39,128 nucleotides of DNA from Clostridium sp. MSJ-8 (GCF_018918325.1 NZ_JAHLQH010000051.1:1-39128); one strand, 5' to 3'; shown: positions 1 through 8,800, numbered from the stretch's first letter. Program-made: numbers and translations. The notes: generated by a model not told the origin, from the letters alone.

Positions 1-402
1 AAGAGATCTTTTCTTTAAAAGCTCTCTTATCATATAATCACGTATTGATTCAATTTGCTTTATATCTAATTTTTCTAAGAAATTATTAATTGTATCATAA
101 TGAGGAATCTCCTCTAAAGAACCTATTTCTAAGCTTTTAGCAATATTATTTATAGATTCTTCAGTGTTGAAATCCCTTGTCATTTTATTCATGCTAAATA
201 TTCCCGAAACATTTTTCATAATTACTGTAAACAGTAATATATCCGGTTTATATGTAATATAACTCGTATGTCTAACATCTTTAACTAATCTCAACTTCTT
301 GTTAAAATCTCGAAAAAAGTGTTTTCTAATTTTAGTGAATTCCGCGAAAAAATTTATTTTTGATGCTTTTTCTCTCTTTTGTTTTCTTGTAATTTTTATC
401 AT
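1..402 (-). CDS. Transposase, 5' part only (runs off the window edge)
   Basis: On the minus strand an ATG at 402 opens a frame of 134 codons with no stop before base 1, so the 3' part lies outside the window. A good ribosome site (GGAG at 411-414, read on the minus strand) precedes the start. The product begins MIKITRKQKREK, is rich in Lys and Arg, and contains the segment EIPHYDTINNFLEKLD about 100 residues in, which resembles the N-terminal region of DDE-type transposases of Clostridium insertion sequences. The catalytic DDE domain would lie beyond the edge, so the IS family is not assigned and it cannot be said whether the gene is intact. The codon pattern is as AT-rich as that of its neighbours. 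Confidence 0.75.
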   Translation of the reverse strand, partial: MIKITRKQKREKASKINFFAEFTKIRKHFFRDFNKKLRLVKDVRHTSYITYKPDILLFTVIMKNVSGIFSMNKMTRDFNTEESINNIAKSLEIGSLEEIPHYDTINNFLEKLDIKQIESIRDYMIRELLKKRSL

Positions 403-407
403 AATAA

Positions 408-482
408 AATCTCCATAAACATAGTAAAAATAAGGTTTTTCCTAATATAATTATACCACAATTTATTACATTTATGGAGATT
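408..482. repeat. 12-bp inverted repeat flanking the transposase promoter
   Basis: AATCTCCATAAA at 408-419 and TTTATGGAGATT at 471-482 are perfect reverse complements. The promoter-proximal arm contains the transposase ribosome-binding site. The other arm lies upstream of the -10, so it would be present only in transcripts entering from outside the element. Confidence 0.7.
443..458 (-). promoter_or_regulatory. Extended -10 promoter of the transposase gene
   Basis: Read on the minus strand, TGGTATAAT (complement of 450-458) is an extended -10 element. Transcription would start near 443, about 40 nt upstream of the transposase ATG. No good -35 is seen. The promoter lies between the arms of a 12-bp inverted repeat. 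Confidence 0.5.
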
Positions 483-613
483 ATTAACTCGAAAATTATT
501 TACTCTTTATTGCTGTATAGATTTATAGGGCAAAAAATGATAAAATATATAATGTTGTAAGAGGATAAAATAAAGGGGGAAAGTCAAAAAATAAAAAATT
601 AGGAGTTAAAACA

Positions 614-2425
614 ATGAATGAAAAAGAAAATAAGTTTAAGAACAAAAGACATAGCGAATTAAGCAGTGTGATTACGATGATTTTAGTATTGATATTTGCT
701 TTCGCTGTAGTTTATGTAATACATATAGTGATGAAAACAGATACAAAAGAAACAAATATTTCAATGGAGGATATATCTGAGAATAAAGCTGAAGAGTATT
801 TATATGAAAATAATTATAGTTTAGCTATTGAAGAATATAAGAAATTACAAGCAGAACAAGAATGGCCTAGCTATAATCTTAAGATAGCTGAGATATATTC
901 TATAACAGGAGATTATAATGAATCTAATAGAGTATTAGAAGATAGCGTTATAAAAAGATATAATCTTTTTGATGAAAATGGTAAGGAAAAGTATGAAGAT
1001 AAAGACAAAGAATTTTGTACCGAAGTTATATTTAATTTCCTTATGAATGGAGAGTATGAAACAGCATTAGAATATGGAGAAGTATTCTTACAAGAATCAA
1101 ATAGTAAAGAATTACAACAAACAATGTTCATTGTGTATATGGCCAATAATAATGTGGAAAAAGCAAAATCAATTGTGGATAAATATAATTTAAATGTATC
1201 ATCAGCAGAAGATTTAGTTGCATATGCTAGACTTGAACTTTTAGTAGGAAATGTTGATGGTGGATTAGAGAATCTGAAGAAAGCTTGGTATATAGATAAT
1301 GAAGCAGAAGAGGTTTATGATATTATAGAGGAAATGGCAACACGTGATAAAGCAACTATATTAAATAAAATAAAGAAGTTATCTGAAGATAAACCAGAAG
1401 AAACATGTTATAAGGTATGGCTTGCAAAAATCTACTCAATGAATAAAGACAGTGTTGATGAAGCAATAAAGATTGTTGATACATTAGATAAAGATGTTAC
1501 TAACAGTATGACCTTCAAAAAAGTTCTTGTGAGTATATATAAAAATAAAGGGCAAGATGATAAAGCTGAAAAATTATTAGATGATATGATGGCTGATTCT
1601 GATAATTCTTATATAGGTTATAATGCTGCATCATGGTACTATCTAGAAAAAGGAAATTATACAGATGCGTTAGAATATTGTAAAAACAGTATAATTTTAA
1701 ATAAAAATTATATTAATAACTATGCTTATTTAATGCCAGAAATTATTAAAGAAAGTAATGAAACAATTGATCCAATTGTTTATTTTAGAAAGGCATTATG
1801 TAAGGAATTATACAATTATGACATCCTTTTACAGATGGGTGATTATTATTATGATCTTGAGCAAGATAAAAATTTATATCCTTCAACTGCAAGTGATGAA
1901 AAGACAAAAGATAATTCAGATGAAGAACTTTCTGATAATCTACAGAAATCTTACAAGTATTATGAATTAGCTTCAAAAATAAAATCTAATGATACAAATA
2001 CTTATTACGATATGGCTATGGTAAATGTTATGGGAAATAAATTAGATGAAGCTACTAAATTGCTTCAAAAGTGTATAGAATTAAATAATAAGTCAATAAA
2101 ATATCATAGAACTTTAGGAACAGTTTATTTGCTTGAAGGAAAAGATGATAAAGCAATAGAAGAAATAAGAAAAGCTTATAAAATAGATGATAAAGATATA
2201 TTAACATTGAATAATGCTGGATGTTATTATATGAGTCGCAAAAATGCTATTCAAAGAGGGTTTATAAATATTGAAGCAGCATATAAAGGGTTAAAAGATG
2301 ATACAGATGAAAAGATAAAAGAAATAATAACAGAAAACTATAATAAAGCAAAACAAACATATGATAGATATAAAAATTCTAATGATCAAAGTGTAAATAT
2401 TCCAGATTTTATTTTGTTTTATTAA
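614..2425 (+). CDS. Membrane-anchored TPR-repeat protein
   Basis: This 603-residue protein has a short charged N-terminus, one hydrophobic segment at about residues 20-42 and then a long mostly helical region. Repeats of the TPR pattern (A..Y...G....A....) are visible, for example around NYTDALEYCKNSIILNKNY, NKLDEATKLLQKCIELN and GKDDKAIEEIRKAYKIDDK. The topology suggests a single anchor with the TPR domain outside the cytoplasm, where it would act as a protein-protein scaffold. The start has a good ribosome site (AGGAG, 601-605). It is followed 70 bp later by the transglutaminase-fold gene and then uppP, and the spacing and shared strand suggest one transcription unit. The partner and role are not evident; a cell-envelope function is an inference from the neighbours. 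Confidence 0.75.
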   Translation: MNEKENKFKNKRHSELSSVITMILVLIFAFAVVYVIHIVMKTDTKETNISMEDISENKAEEYLYENNYSLAIEEYKKLQAEQEWPSYNLKIAEIYSITGDYNESNRVLEDSVIKRYNLFDENGKEKYEDKDKEFCTEVIFNFLMNGEYETALEYGEVFLQESNSKELQQTMFIVYMANNNVEKAKSIVDKYNLNVSSAEDLVAYARLELLVGNVDGGLENLKKAWYIDNEAEEVYDIIEEMATRDKATILNKIKKLSEDKPEETCYKVWLAKIYSMNKDSVDEAIKIVDTLDKDVTNSMTFKKVLVSIYKNKGQDDKAEKLLDDMMADSDNSYIGYNAASWYYLEKGNYTDALEYCKNSIILNKNYINNYAYLMPEIIKESNETIDPIVYFRKALCKELYNYDILLQMGDYYYDLEQDKNLYPSTASDEKTKDNSDEELSDNLQKSYKYYELASKIKSNDTNTYYDMAMVNVMGNKLDEATKLLQKCIELNNKSIKYHRTLGTVYLLEGKDDKAIEEIRKAYKIDDKDILTLNNAGCYYMSRKNAIQRGFINIEAAYKGLKDDTDEKIKEIITENYNKAKQTYDRYKNSNDQSVNIPDFILFY

Positions 2426-2495
2426 AAGTTAATATGTAGAGAAGAGAATAATAATACATTTTATTGTTATTTATTTAGATTAAGGAGAGATAAAA

Positions 2496-3602
2496 GTGAG
2501 AGGTACAAAGAGCATAGGAAAATTAATAGGGTTAATAATTATTGTCATAGTGGCTGGATTTTTATTTTATAAGAATTTTCAGCCACAACAAGGAATACGA
2601 GTAACTAAGTGGGATAATCTATATAATGAGAACAATATAAAGTTATATTATGAAGATGCTAATACTGTTTCTCAAAATAATAATTTGCAAGCTTTAAGAA
2701 AGACTTATAAAGTAGATGAAATATTATCAAAGGGAGAAACAGAGATAGATAAAGTACTAAAGACAGTAGATATATTAAATAGTATAGTAGAATATGATGA
2801 TGTTGCAGATAGCAACTTATTAGATGGATATGAAATTTTAAAAGAAAAAGATAATAAGAAAAAAGCTACAGGAAGAGAAATGGCTGTTATAGAACGTGAT
2901 CTATTGTATACAGCTGGATTTCAAGCTAGAGTTGGAGAATTTAGAAAAAGTGAACCTCAATTTCAAGATACCCCAGGATATTATGTGGTAGAATACTACA
3001 GCATAGAAAGTAATAAATGGGTTATGATAGATTTTAGGCACAGAGCATATTTTTCAAAAGGTGACATTAAGCAAAGTGCTATAGAAGTACTTAAAAGTGA
3101 TACTGAAAAACTTAAATTTACAGGAAAAGATAAATATAGTGAATATAAAAAAGAATTTAAGAAATATCTATCATCATATACTATATCTATAGATAATACA
3201 ATAAGTGCTGAGAATAGTAATAGTAATATTACGTACATAACATCAGAAAAAGACATTGATATTATGGAAGGAGACAAGTATCTTGCACCTACCATATTTA
3301 CTAAAAACAAAGATATATTTAGTGATGAACCAAGTTATGAACCATCTGGAAAAGATAAGAGTACTAAACTAATTTTATTAAAAAAACAAGAAGCAAAAGA
3401 TTCTAAAAATTTATATGTAATAGGAGCTTTTAGAGATTCTACAGTAATAAATAATTATTATATAAAAATTAATAATGCTGATTGGAAATTAATAGATGGT
3501 GTATACTATGAATATAAATTGATAGATGGGGAAAATAAAATTGAATTATCATTAGATGGAAAAAATACAATTAGTACAATAATTATAAATAAAGAAATTT
3601 AA
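2496..3602 (+). CDS. Membrane-anchored transglutaminase-fold protein, probably non-catalytic
   Basis: It starts at GTG 2496, with AAGGAGAG just upstream, and encodes 368 residues. There is a single membrane segment at about residues 9-26 and then an extracytoplasmic domain. The stretch around residues 125-190 follows the transglutaminase-like core: TGREMAVIERDLLYTAGFQARVG matches the region where family members carry the nucleophilic Cys, followed by a YYVVEYYS...WVMIDFRHR stretch that corresponds to the His and Asp strands. The Cys is absent (GREMA) and no His is seen at the expected place, although the Asp is kept. The protein is therefore more likely a binding module than an enzyme. The last third is beta-rich and unrecognised. 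uppP follows after 15 bp, so cotranscription is likely. Confidence 0.65.
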   Translation: MRGTKSIGKLIGLIIIVIVAGFLFYKNFQPQQGIRVTKWDNLYNENNIKLYYEDANTVSQNNNLQALRKTYKVDEILSKGETEIDKVLKTVDILNSIVEYDDVADSNLLDGYEILKEKDNKKKATGREMAVIERDLLYTAGFQARVGEFRKSEPQFQDTPGYYVVEYYSIESNKWVMIDFRHRAYFSKGDIKQSAIEVLKSDTEKLKFTGKDKYSEYKKEFKKYLSSYTISIDNTISAENSNSNITYITSEKDIDIMEGDKYLAPTIFTKNKDIFSDEPSYEPSGKDKSTKLILLKKQEAKDSKNLYVIGAFRDSTVINNYYIKINNADWKLIDGVYYEYKLIDGENKIELSLDGKNTISTIIINKEI

Positions 3603-3617
3603 GGAGTGTTAAATTAA

Positions 3618-4466
3618 GTGGAATTAATATTTATTATTAAAGCTATTATTATAGCCATAGTTGAAGGTCTTACAGAATTTATTCCAGTATCATCTACAGG
3701 GCATATGATATTAGTGGGAAATGCAATTAACTTTAAAGGGGATTTCGCCGATATGTTTGAAGTTGTAATACAACTAGGTGCAATTTTGGCAGTAGTAGTA
3801 TTATATTGGACAAAGATTAAAGACAGCGTGATAGAATTTTTTAAGTATATTTTTACAGGCGGAAAAGAAGGAAAAGTAGGGTTTAAGTTTGGGATAAATG
3901 TAATAGTAGGTTCGATTCCAATGATGATAATTGGATTAACTTGTTATAGCAAAATAAAAAGTTTGTTTAAGCCAAGTTCAGTTATAATTGGATTCATAGT
4001 TGGAGGTTTATTATTAATTATTGTTGAAGAATTAGCAAAGATGCGTAAAAAATCTGTAGATGATATAGATTCTATATCTCCAATTCAATCATTTGTTGTA
4101 GGATGTTTTCAGGTATTAGCAGTATGGCCTGGTATGTCAAGAAGTGCTTCTACTATAATGGGTGGTTGGACTGCTGGGTTAAATACATCAATTGCAACAG
4201 AATTTTCATTCTTTTTAGCTATACCAGCTATGATAGGAGCTTCAGGTAAAGATTTAATGGAGTTTGATTTCTCAATTATGAATACTACATATTGGGTAGC
4301 ATTAATTATAGGATTTATAGTAGCATTTGTAGTATCAATAATAGTAATGCAAAAATTTATTGCATATTTAAAGAAGAAACCTATGAGAGTTTTTGCTGTA
4401 TACAGAGTTGCAGCTGGAATTTTGCTTGCAATATTAGTATTTACTAAGGTATTAACTTTGAGCTAA
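3618..4466 (+). CDS. uppP: Undecaprenyl-diphosphatase (BacA/UppP family)
   Basis: This 282-residue integral membrane enzyme dephosphorylates undecaprenyl pyrophosphate to recycle the lipid carrier for cell-wall synthesis, and confers bacitracin tolerance. Both family signatures are present: EGLTEFIPVSSTGHM near residues 14-28, and PGMSRSAST near residues 168-177 with the catalytic-site Arg. The length and about eight hydrophobic segments are as usual for the family. The start is GTG at 3618, preceded by AAGGAGTG at 3601-3608. It is the third gene of an apparent unit with the TPR and transglutaminase-fold genes and is closed by a hairpin terminator. Confidence 0.95.
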   Translation: MELIFIIKAIIIAIVEGLTEFIPVSSTGHMILVGNAINFKGDFADMFEVVIQLGAILAVVVLYWTKIKDSVIEFFKYIFTGGKEGKVGFKFGINVIVGSIPMMIIGLTCYSKIKSLFKPSSVIIGFIVGGLLLIIVEELAKMRKKSVDDIDSISPIQSFVVGCFQVLAVWPGMSRSASTIMGGWTAGLNTSIATEFSFFLAIPAMIGASGKDLMEFDFSIMNTTYWVALIIGFIVAFVVSIIVMQKFIAYLKKKPMRVFAVYRVAAGILLAILVFTKVLTLS

Positions 4467-4486
4467 ATAAAAAATATAATATTTGA

Positions 4487-4520
4487 GAAAGAGATTTTTA
4501 TATAATCTCTTTCTTTTTTA
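4487..4520 (+). terminator. Rho-independent terminator after uppP
   Basis: GAAAGAGATT (4487-4496) pairs with AATCTCTTTC (4504-4513) across a 7-nt loop and is followed by a run of six T. Confidence 0.85.
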
Positions 4521-4650
4521 TTATTAATTGTATAAAAATTACTTTAAAGTAAATAAATTCTATGTTATTATTTAAATATACTATTAGTGTAAACAATATC
4601 AATTTGACTATTAAGTAAATATTTTTTTGATATAGGAGGCTATATAAAAT

Positions 4651-5748
4651 ATGGGAGAGCAGGTTAAAAAAATAGCACTATTAACAGGTGGAGGAGATTG
4701 TCCTGGGTTAAATGCAGTTATAAGAGCAGTTACAAGAACAGCTATAATAAACTATGGATATGAAGTAATAGGATACAAATTTGGATATAGAGGGTTATAT
4801 AATAATGATTTTATTCCTTTAAATTTAGACACTGTATCAGGTATATTACACAAAGGTGGAACTATATTATATAGCTCTAATAAAGATAATTTGTTTGATT
4901 ATCAAGTTGAGGAAAATGGTGTATTGATAAAAAAAGATGTATCAGATGTAGCAATACAAAATTTACAAAAAGAAGGGGTATATGCCCTTGTAGTAATAGG
5001 AGGGGATGGAACCTTAACTTCTGCAAGAGACTTTGCTAGAAAAGGAGTAAATGTAATAGGAGTTCCTAAAACTATAGATAATGATTTAGCATCAACAGAT
5101 GTTACTTTTGGGTTTAATACTGCAATAGATGTAGTAACAGAAGCGTTAGATAGATTACACACAACAGCAGAATCACATCATAGGGTTATGATATGCGAAG
5201 TTATGGGCAGAAATGCAGGATGGATTGCTTTAGAATCTGGAATAGCTGGTTCAGCAGATGTAATATTACTTCCTGAGATTCCATATGATATTGAAAAGAT
5301 AATAGAAAAAGTAGAAGAAAGAAAGAGGCAAGGTAGATTATTTACTATTATAGTTGTGTCAGAAGGTGCTAGACCTAAAGACGGAGAGGTTGTAGTAGCA
5401 AGAATAGTAGAAGATAGTCCTGATCCTATAAGATTAGGTGGAATAGGAAATAAATTAGCACAAGATTTAGAAGCTAGATTAGAGAATGAAGTAAGATGTA
5501 CTGTATTAGGACATATTCAAAGAGGTGGCACTACTTGCACATATGATAGGATATTATCTACAAGATATGGAGTAGCAGCTGCTGAGATGATAAATGAAGG
5601 TAAGTTTGGTGAAATGGTTTGTTTAAAAGGAGATAAAATATCTTCAGATAGTTTAGAAAATGTTATAGGGCAAAAGACAAAGTTAGTAGATGTAGATGGA
5701 GAGCTAGTTCAAGTGGCAAGAAAGATAGGAATATCATTAGGCAATTAA
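4651..5748 (+). CDS. pfkA: 6-phosphofructokinase, mixed-type (ATP or PPi donor unresolved)
   Basis: The 365-residue protein phosphorylates fructose 6-phosphate in glycolysis. Visible motifs are LTGGGDCPGLNAVIR at the N-terminus, IGGDGT, the catalytic PKTIDND, and MGRNAGWIALESG. The residue after GGD is Gly, as in ATP enzymes. The residue before TIDND is Lys, where classical bacterial ATP enzymes have Gly and PPi-dependent enzymes have Lys. Its length of 365, against about 320 for classical PfkA, also fits the longer mixed-substrate group. The phosphoryl donor cannot be settled from sequence. The ribosome site is AGGAGG (4635-4640). Unlike many clostridia, no pyk gene follows directly; pyk lies about 29 kb away in this window, on the other strand. 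Confidence 0.9.
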   Translation: MGEQVKKIALLTGGGDCPGLNAVIRAVTRTAIINYGYEVIGYKFGYRGLYNNDFIPLNLDTVSGILHKGGTILYSSNKDNLFDYQVEENGVLIKKDVSDVAIQNLQKEGVYALVVIGGDGTLTSARDFARKGVNVIGVPKTIDNDLASTDVTFGFNTAIDVVTEALDRLHTTAESHHRVMICEVMGRNAGWIALESGIAGSADVILLPEIPYDIEKIIEKVEERKRQGRLFTIIVVSEGARPKDGEVVVARIVEDSPDPIRLGGIGNKLAQDLEARLENEVRCTVLGHIQRGGTTCTYDRILSTRYGVAAAEMINEGKFGEMVCLKGDKISSDSLENVIGQKTKLVDVDGELVQVARKIGISLGN

Positions 5749-5839
5749 AATATAATAAGTAAAATATATTTATATTGTAAAATATAATGATATAATTTAG
5801 TTATCATAAATAAATCAGTTAAGAGTAGGTGAAGATAAT

Positions 5840-6619
5840 ATGAAATCTATAAAGAGATATTTAGACAGTAGAATAGGAAAATATGGTTTATATTTTGAAG
5901 ATTTAACAAGTGGATATGTATATGGAAGTAATGAACATGAACCTATGACAGCAGCAGGATGTATGAAGCTATATATAGCAATCTCTTTAATAAAAGAAGT
6001 AGAAGAAGGAAAAGTAGATTTTATGGCAAAAATACCTATCAATAGTAAAGATAAGGTATATGGTACAGGAATAATTCATGAATTTAATGAAAGGGAATAT
6101 ACATTATTTGAATTATTAGTAGCTATGCTTATTCAAAGTGATAACACAGCAGCAAATAAGATAATAGATATTATAACTATAGAAAATATCAATAATCATA
6201 TAAAGGAAATGGGGTTAAAAGATACAATTTTAAATAGAAAAACATCAGATGAGAGAATTCCTAGAACAGATATAGAAAATATAACTACAGCTTATGATTT
6301 ATCTAAAGCATGGAAGATTCTTCATGAGGCATCATACTTAAATAAAGAAGATAGTACAATGTTAATTGACATATTAACAAGACAGCAAATAAAAAATAAA
6401 TTGGCATTATATATACCAGATGATTTGAAATATGAAATTTCAAGTAAAACAGGCGATAAAAGTGGTGTAGAAAATGATACAGAATTAATTAGTTTACCTA
6501 AGGGAAAGTTTATTTTTACTGTTTTATCTATGGATATTCCTAATAGTGTATATGGTACAGTAACTTTGGCTAAATGTGGTAAGATGATGTGGGATGAAAT
6601 AATGAATAATTGGCATTAA
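5840..6619 (+). CDS. Class A beta-lactamase-fold protein lacking the SxxK serine
   Basis: This 259-residue protein has no signal peptide, so a cytoplasmic location is likely. It follows the class A beta-lactamase / serine hydrolase layout. The SDN motif is in LIQSDNTAANKI and the KTG motif is in SSKTGDKSG. At the SxxK position the sequence is AAGCMKLY, so the residue three before the Lys is Gly and not Ser; a Cys follows it. Acylation chemistry of the usual kind is therefore not expected. The start has AGGTGAA upstream at 5826-5832. The gene stands between pfkA and spoIID and has its own terminator. The role is unknown; a non-enzymatic or altered hydrolase function is possible. Confidence 0.75.
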   Translation: MKSIKRYLDSRIGKYGLYFEDLTSGYVYGSNEHEPMTAAGCMKLYIAISLIKEVEEGKVDFMAKIPINSKDKVYGTGIIHEFNEREYTLFELLVAMLIQSDNTAANKIIDIITIENINNHIKEMGLKDTILNRKTSDERIPRTDIENITTAYDLSKAWKILHEASYLNKEDSTMLIDILTRQQIKNKLALYIPDDLKYEISSKTGDKSGVENDTELISLPKGKFIFTVLSMDIPNSVYGTVTLAKCGKMMWDEIMNNWH

Positions 6620-6640
6620 ATATTTATAAATAAAAAAATT

Positions 6641-6712
6641 AAGTTAGCTAAATATTGTAAACTTGCTAAAGTTTAAGTGGTACAATAATTTTAATGCTAA
6701 CTTATTTTTTTT
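6641..6712 (+). terminator. Long branched terminator after the beta-lactamase-fold gene
   Basis: AAGTTAGC (6641-6648) pairs with GCTAACTT (6696-6703), followed by a T-rich run at 6705-6712. Inside, ATTGTA (6654-6659) pairs with TACAAT (6681-6686), giving an elongated imperfect stem. Confidence 0.65.
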
Positions 6713-6778
6713 ACTCTATATGAAAATATATAAAATTTAATCATATAATTAAAAGAACCAAATTTAGGAGATAATTAT

Positions 6779-7762
6779 ATGAAAAAAGAAATTACAAAGG
6801 CAGTAATGATAACATTAGTTATAAATATTTTTATGGTAGTATTATCATATAATTTATTAGGAAGACAGTCTAAGAAAGAGGTTCCTGAAGAAAGGCTTGA
6901 AGCAAAAAATGTTTTGAATATTGCTGGAGATAACATAGCTAGGATATATATATCAGAAACCGGAAAAATATTAGAAATTAATGTGGAAGAATATGTTGCT
7001 TGTGTAGTAGCAAGTGAAATGCCAGCAAATTTTAACCCTGAAGCGTTGAAGGCACAGGCTATTGCAGCTAGAACATATTATTATGCAAAAAAAGAAAGTA
7101 AGTGTAATAATGGAGAAGGAGCTGACATATGCAATGGAACGCACTGTCAAGCTTTTGCAGTAAAGGATAAAATATTAGAAAAATGGCCTGATAGTAAGAA
7201 AGATGAGTATTGGAATAAAATAAATAATGCAGTATTAGATACTAAAGGAAAGGTTATAGTATATAATGGAGAGCTAATAAAATACCCTCAATATTTTGCT
7301 ACAAGTTGGGGAAAAACAGAATCATTAGAAGGAGTTCCGTATTTGGTATCAACGGAGAGTAAGGGGGAAGAGATAGCACCAAAGTACAAGTCAGAAGTAA
7401 AATACAGTGTTGATGATTTTATAAACAAACTGAAATCTAAATATAACATAGAAGATATAAATAGTGATAATATAGCATCTAAGATTAATATACAATCCTA
7501 TACAGAAGGAGGAGCTGTAGAGAATATAAAAATTGGTGATAAAGTTATATCAGGAATTGAGTTTAGAAGCTTATTTAATACTAATAGTACTAATTTTCAA
7601 ATCTCAATACAAGGTAATGAAGTTACAATATCTTGTATAGGATATGGTCATGGAATTGGAATGAGTCAATGGGGTGCAGAAGTTATGGCAAGAGAAGGAA
7701 GGAATTATGAAGAGATATTAAAACATTATTATAAAGATATAGATATATGTGAAGTGAGTTAA
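6779..7762 (+). CDS. spoIID: Stage II sporulation protein D (peptidoglycan lytic transglycosylase)
   Basis: The 327-residue protein has an N-terminal membrane anchor (about residues 9-27) and a SpoIID/LytB domain. SpoIID cleaves septal glycan strands with SpoIIM and SpoIIP so that the mother-cell membrane can engulf the forespore. The catalytic Glu region VVASEMPANFNPEALKAQA is intact, as are the ARTYYYAKK segment and the Cys/His stretch CNGTHCQAF that binds zinc in family members. The C-terminal GYGHGIGMSQWGAE motif is also kept. The start is supported by TAGGAG. In Firmicutes spoIID lies upstream of spoIIQ and spoIIID, as here. Expression under sigma E is expected from the family, not shown by the sequence. 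Confidence 0.95.
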   Translation: MKKEITKAVMITLVINIFMVVLSYNLLGRQSKKEVPEERLEAKNVLNIAGDNIARIYISETGKILEINVEEYVACVVASEMPANFNPEALKAQAIAARTYYYAKKESKCNNGEGADICNGTHCQAFAVKDKILEKWPDSKKDEYWNKINNAVLDTKGKVIVYNGELIKYPQYFATSWGKTESLEGVPYLVSTESKGEEIAPKYKSEVKYSVDDFINKLKSKYNIEDINSDNIASKINIQSYTEGGAVENIKIGDKVISGIEFRSLFNTNSTNFQISIQGNEVTISCIGYGHGIGMSQWGAEVMAREGRNYEEILKHYYKDIDICEVS

Positions 7763-7775
7763 AAAATATTGGAAC

Positions 7776-7815
7776 AAAATCGTCAAGGTTATTATAGAGC
7801 CTTGACGATTTTTTT
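7776..7815 (+). terminator. Rho-independent terminator after spoIID
   Basis: AATCGTCAAGG (7778-7788) pairs perfectly with CCTTGACGATT (7800-7810), followed by T to 7815. The T-tract is also the left end of repeat copy A. A reverse-oriented relative of this hairpin lies at about 19409-19450. Confidence 0.85.
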
Positions 7816-7965
7816 ACTCTTTAAGAAAGTATATTTTGTTTGTAGTTATGGATAAGTATTTTAGATATAGTATTTAAGTAGTGTTAGAGTATATTACCTA
7901 AAAGAGTAAAAAAATAGTGATATGCAAGAATTCTGAAAACAGTTTTTTGACCTTATTATAATGAC
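7809..7965. repeat. Interspersed repeat, copy A (about 157 bp, MITE-like)
   Basis: This copy is clearly similar to 19248-19404. Shared blocks include ATATTTTGTTTGTAGTT, GGATAAGTATTTTAGATATA, GAGTAAAAAA and AAATAGTG. The first about 105 bp are bounded by imperfect inverted ends (TTTTTTTACTCTTT at 7809-7822 and AAAGAGTAAAAAAA at 7902-7915). It fills most of the 302-bp gap between spoIID and spoIIQ. No open reading frame is seen in it. Confidence 0.7.
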
Positions 7966-8064
7966 TTAAAAAGAAATATTTGTAGATTAATGTAGAAAGA
8001 AAAAATTAATAGTGATGTATGTTTTTTAGTAATGGAGGAAATAATAAAAAAAGGAGGTGCAAAT

Positions 8065-8790
8065 ATGGATAAAAACTTTAAGTTTAAAGCAAAAAACTTT
8101 TTCAGAAGGGAGGGGTTCTATATAGCGTTATTTCTTTGCTTATCTGTAGTTATAACTGTTACAGCAATTTCATATAAGATATCAAAAGATAGAAAACTAG
8201 AACAAGCTAAAGAAGATACTGTAAGTAATGATTTTTCAATAGAAGATAATAGTAGTGTTAACGAGATGCAAAATGCAGCTAGAGTTGAGAATGACTCAGA
8301 AGAATTAGAAACTACATCAGAAGAAGGAACAGCAGAAGTTAATGCTGTTACTGAAGTAAGCTTTAATAATCCTGTAGAAGGAACTATTAGTAGAGAGTAT
8401 TCTGAAACACCTATCAAATATCATGAAACAGATAATAGTGTGATATATAAGACAATGAATGGTATAGATATTAAAGCTAATATTGGAACTGAAGTAAGAG
8501 CAGCTGCTGATGGAATTGTAGAAAAAATAGAGAAAAACAAGGGAGAAATTACCGTGGAAGATGGTGTTAATGTTGTTATATTACATCAGAATGGTATGAG
8601 AACAAAATATTCTAATTTAGATTATGATGTTTTAGTTAATGAAGGAGATGCAGTTAATAGTGAAACAGTAATTGGCAAGGTTGGTGCTACTGCATCCTTA
8701 TTTAAAGAAGGATATGATGAACATTTAAATTTACAATTATTTGATGAAAATGGAGAACAAATTAATCCATCTGAGTATTTTAAATATTAA
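8065..8790 (+). CDS. spoIIQ: SpoIIQ-type engulfment protein, degenerate LytM/M23 domain
   Basis: Translation most likely starts at ATG 8065, directly after AGGAGGTG (8052-8059), giving 241 residues. There is one membrane segment near residues 15-33, an acidic linker, and a C-terminal M23/LytM domain from about residue 105. SpoIIQ in the forespore membrane binds SpoIIIAH across the intermembrane space and helps form the feeding channel. The first metal motif HxGxD reads MNGID and the HxH motif reads HLN, so two zinc ligands are missing and endopeptidase activity is not expected. B. subtilis SpoIIQ is likewise inactive, whereas some clostridial SpoIIQ proteins keep the ligands. The position between spoIID and spoIIID supports the name. 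Confidence 0.88.
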   Translation: MDKNFKFKAKNFFRREGFYIALFLCLSVVITVTAISYKISKDRKLEQAKEDTVSNDFSIEDNSSVNEMQNAARVENDSEELETTSEEGTAEVNAVTEVSFNNPVEGTISREYSETPIKYHETDNSVIYKTMNGIDIKANIGTEVRAAADGIVEKIEKNKGEITVEDGVNVVILHQNGMRTKYSNLDYDVLVNEGDAVNSETVIGKVGATASLFKEGYDEHLNLQLFDENGEQINPSEYFKY

Positions 8791-8800
8791 AATGTAATAC

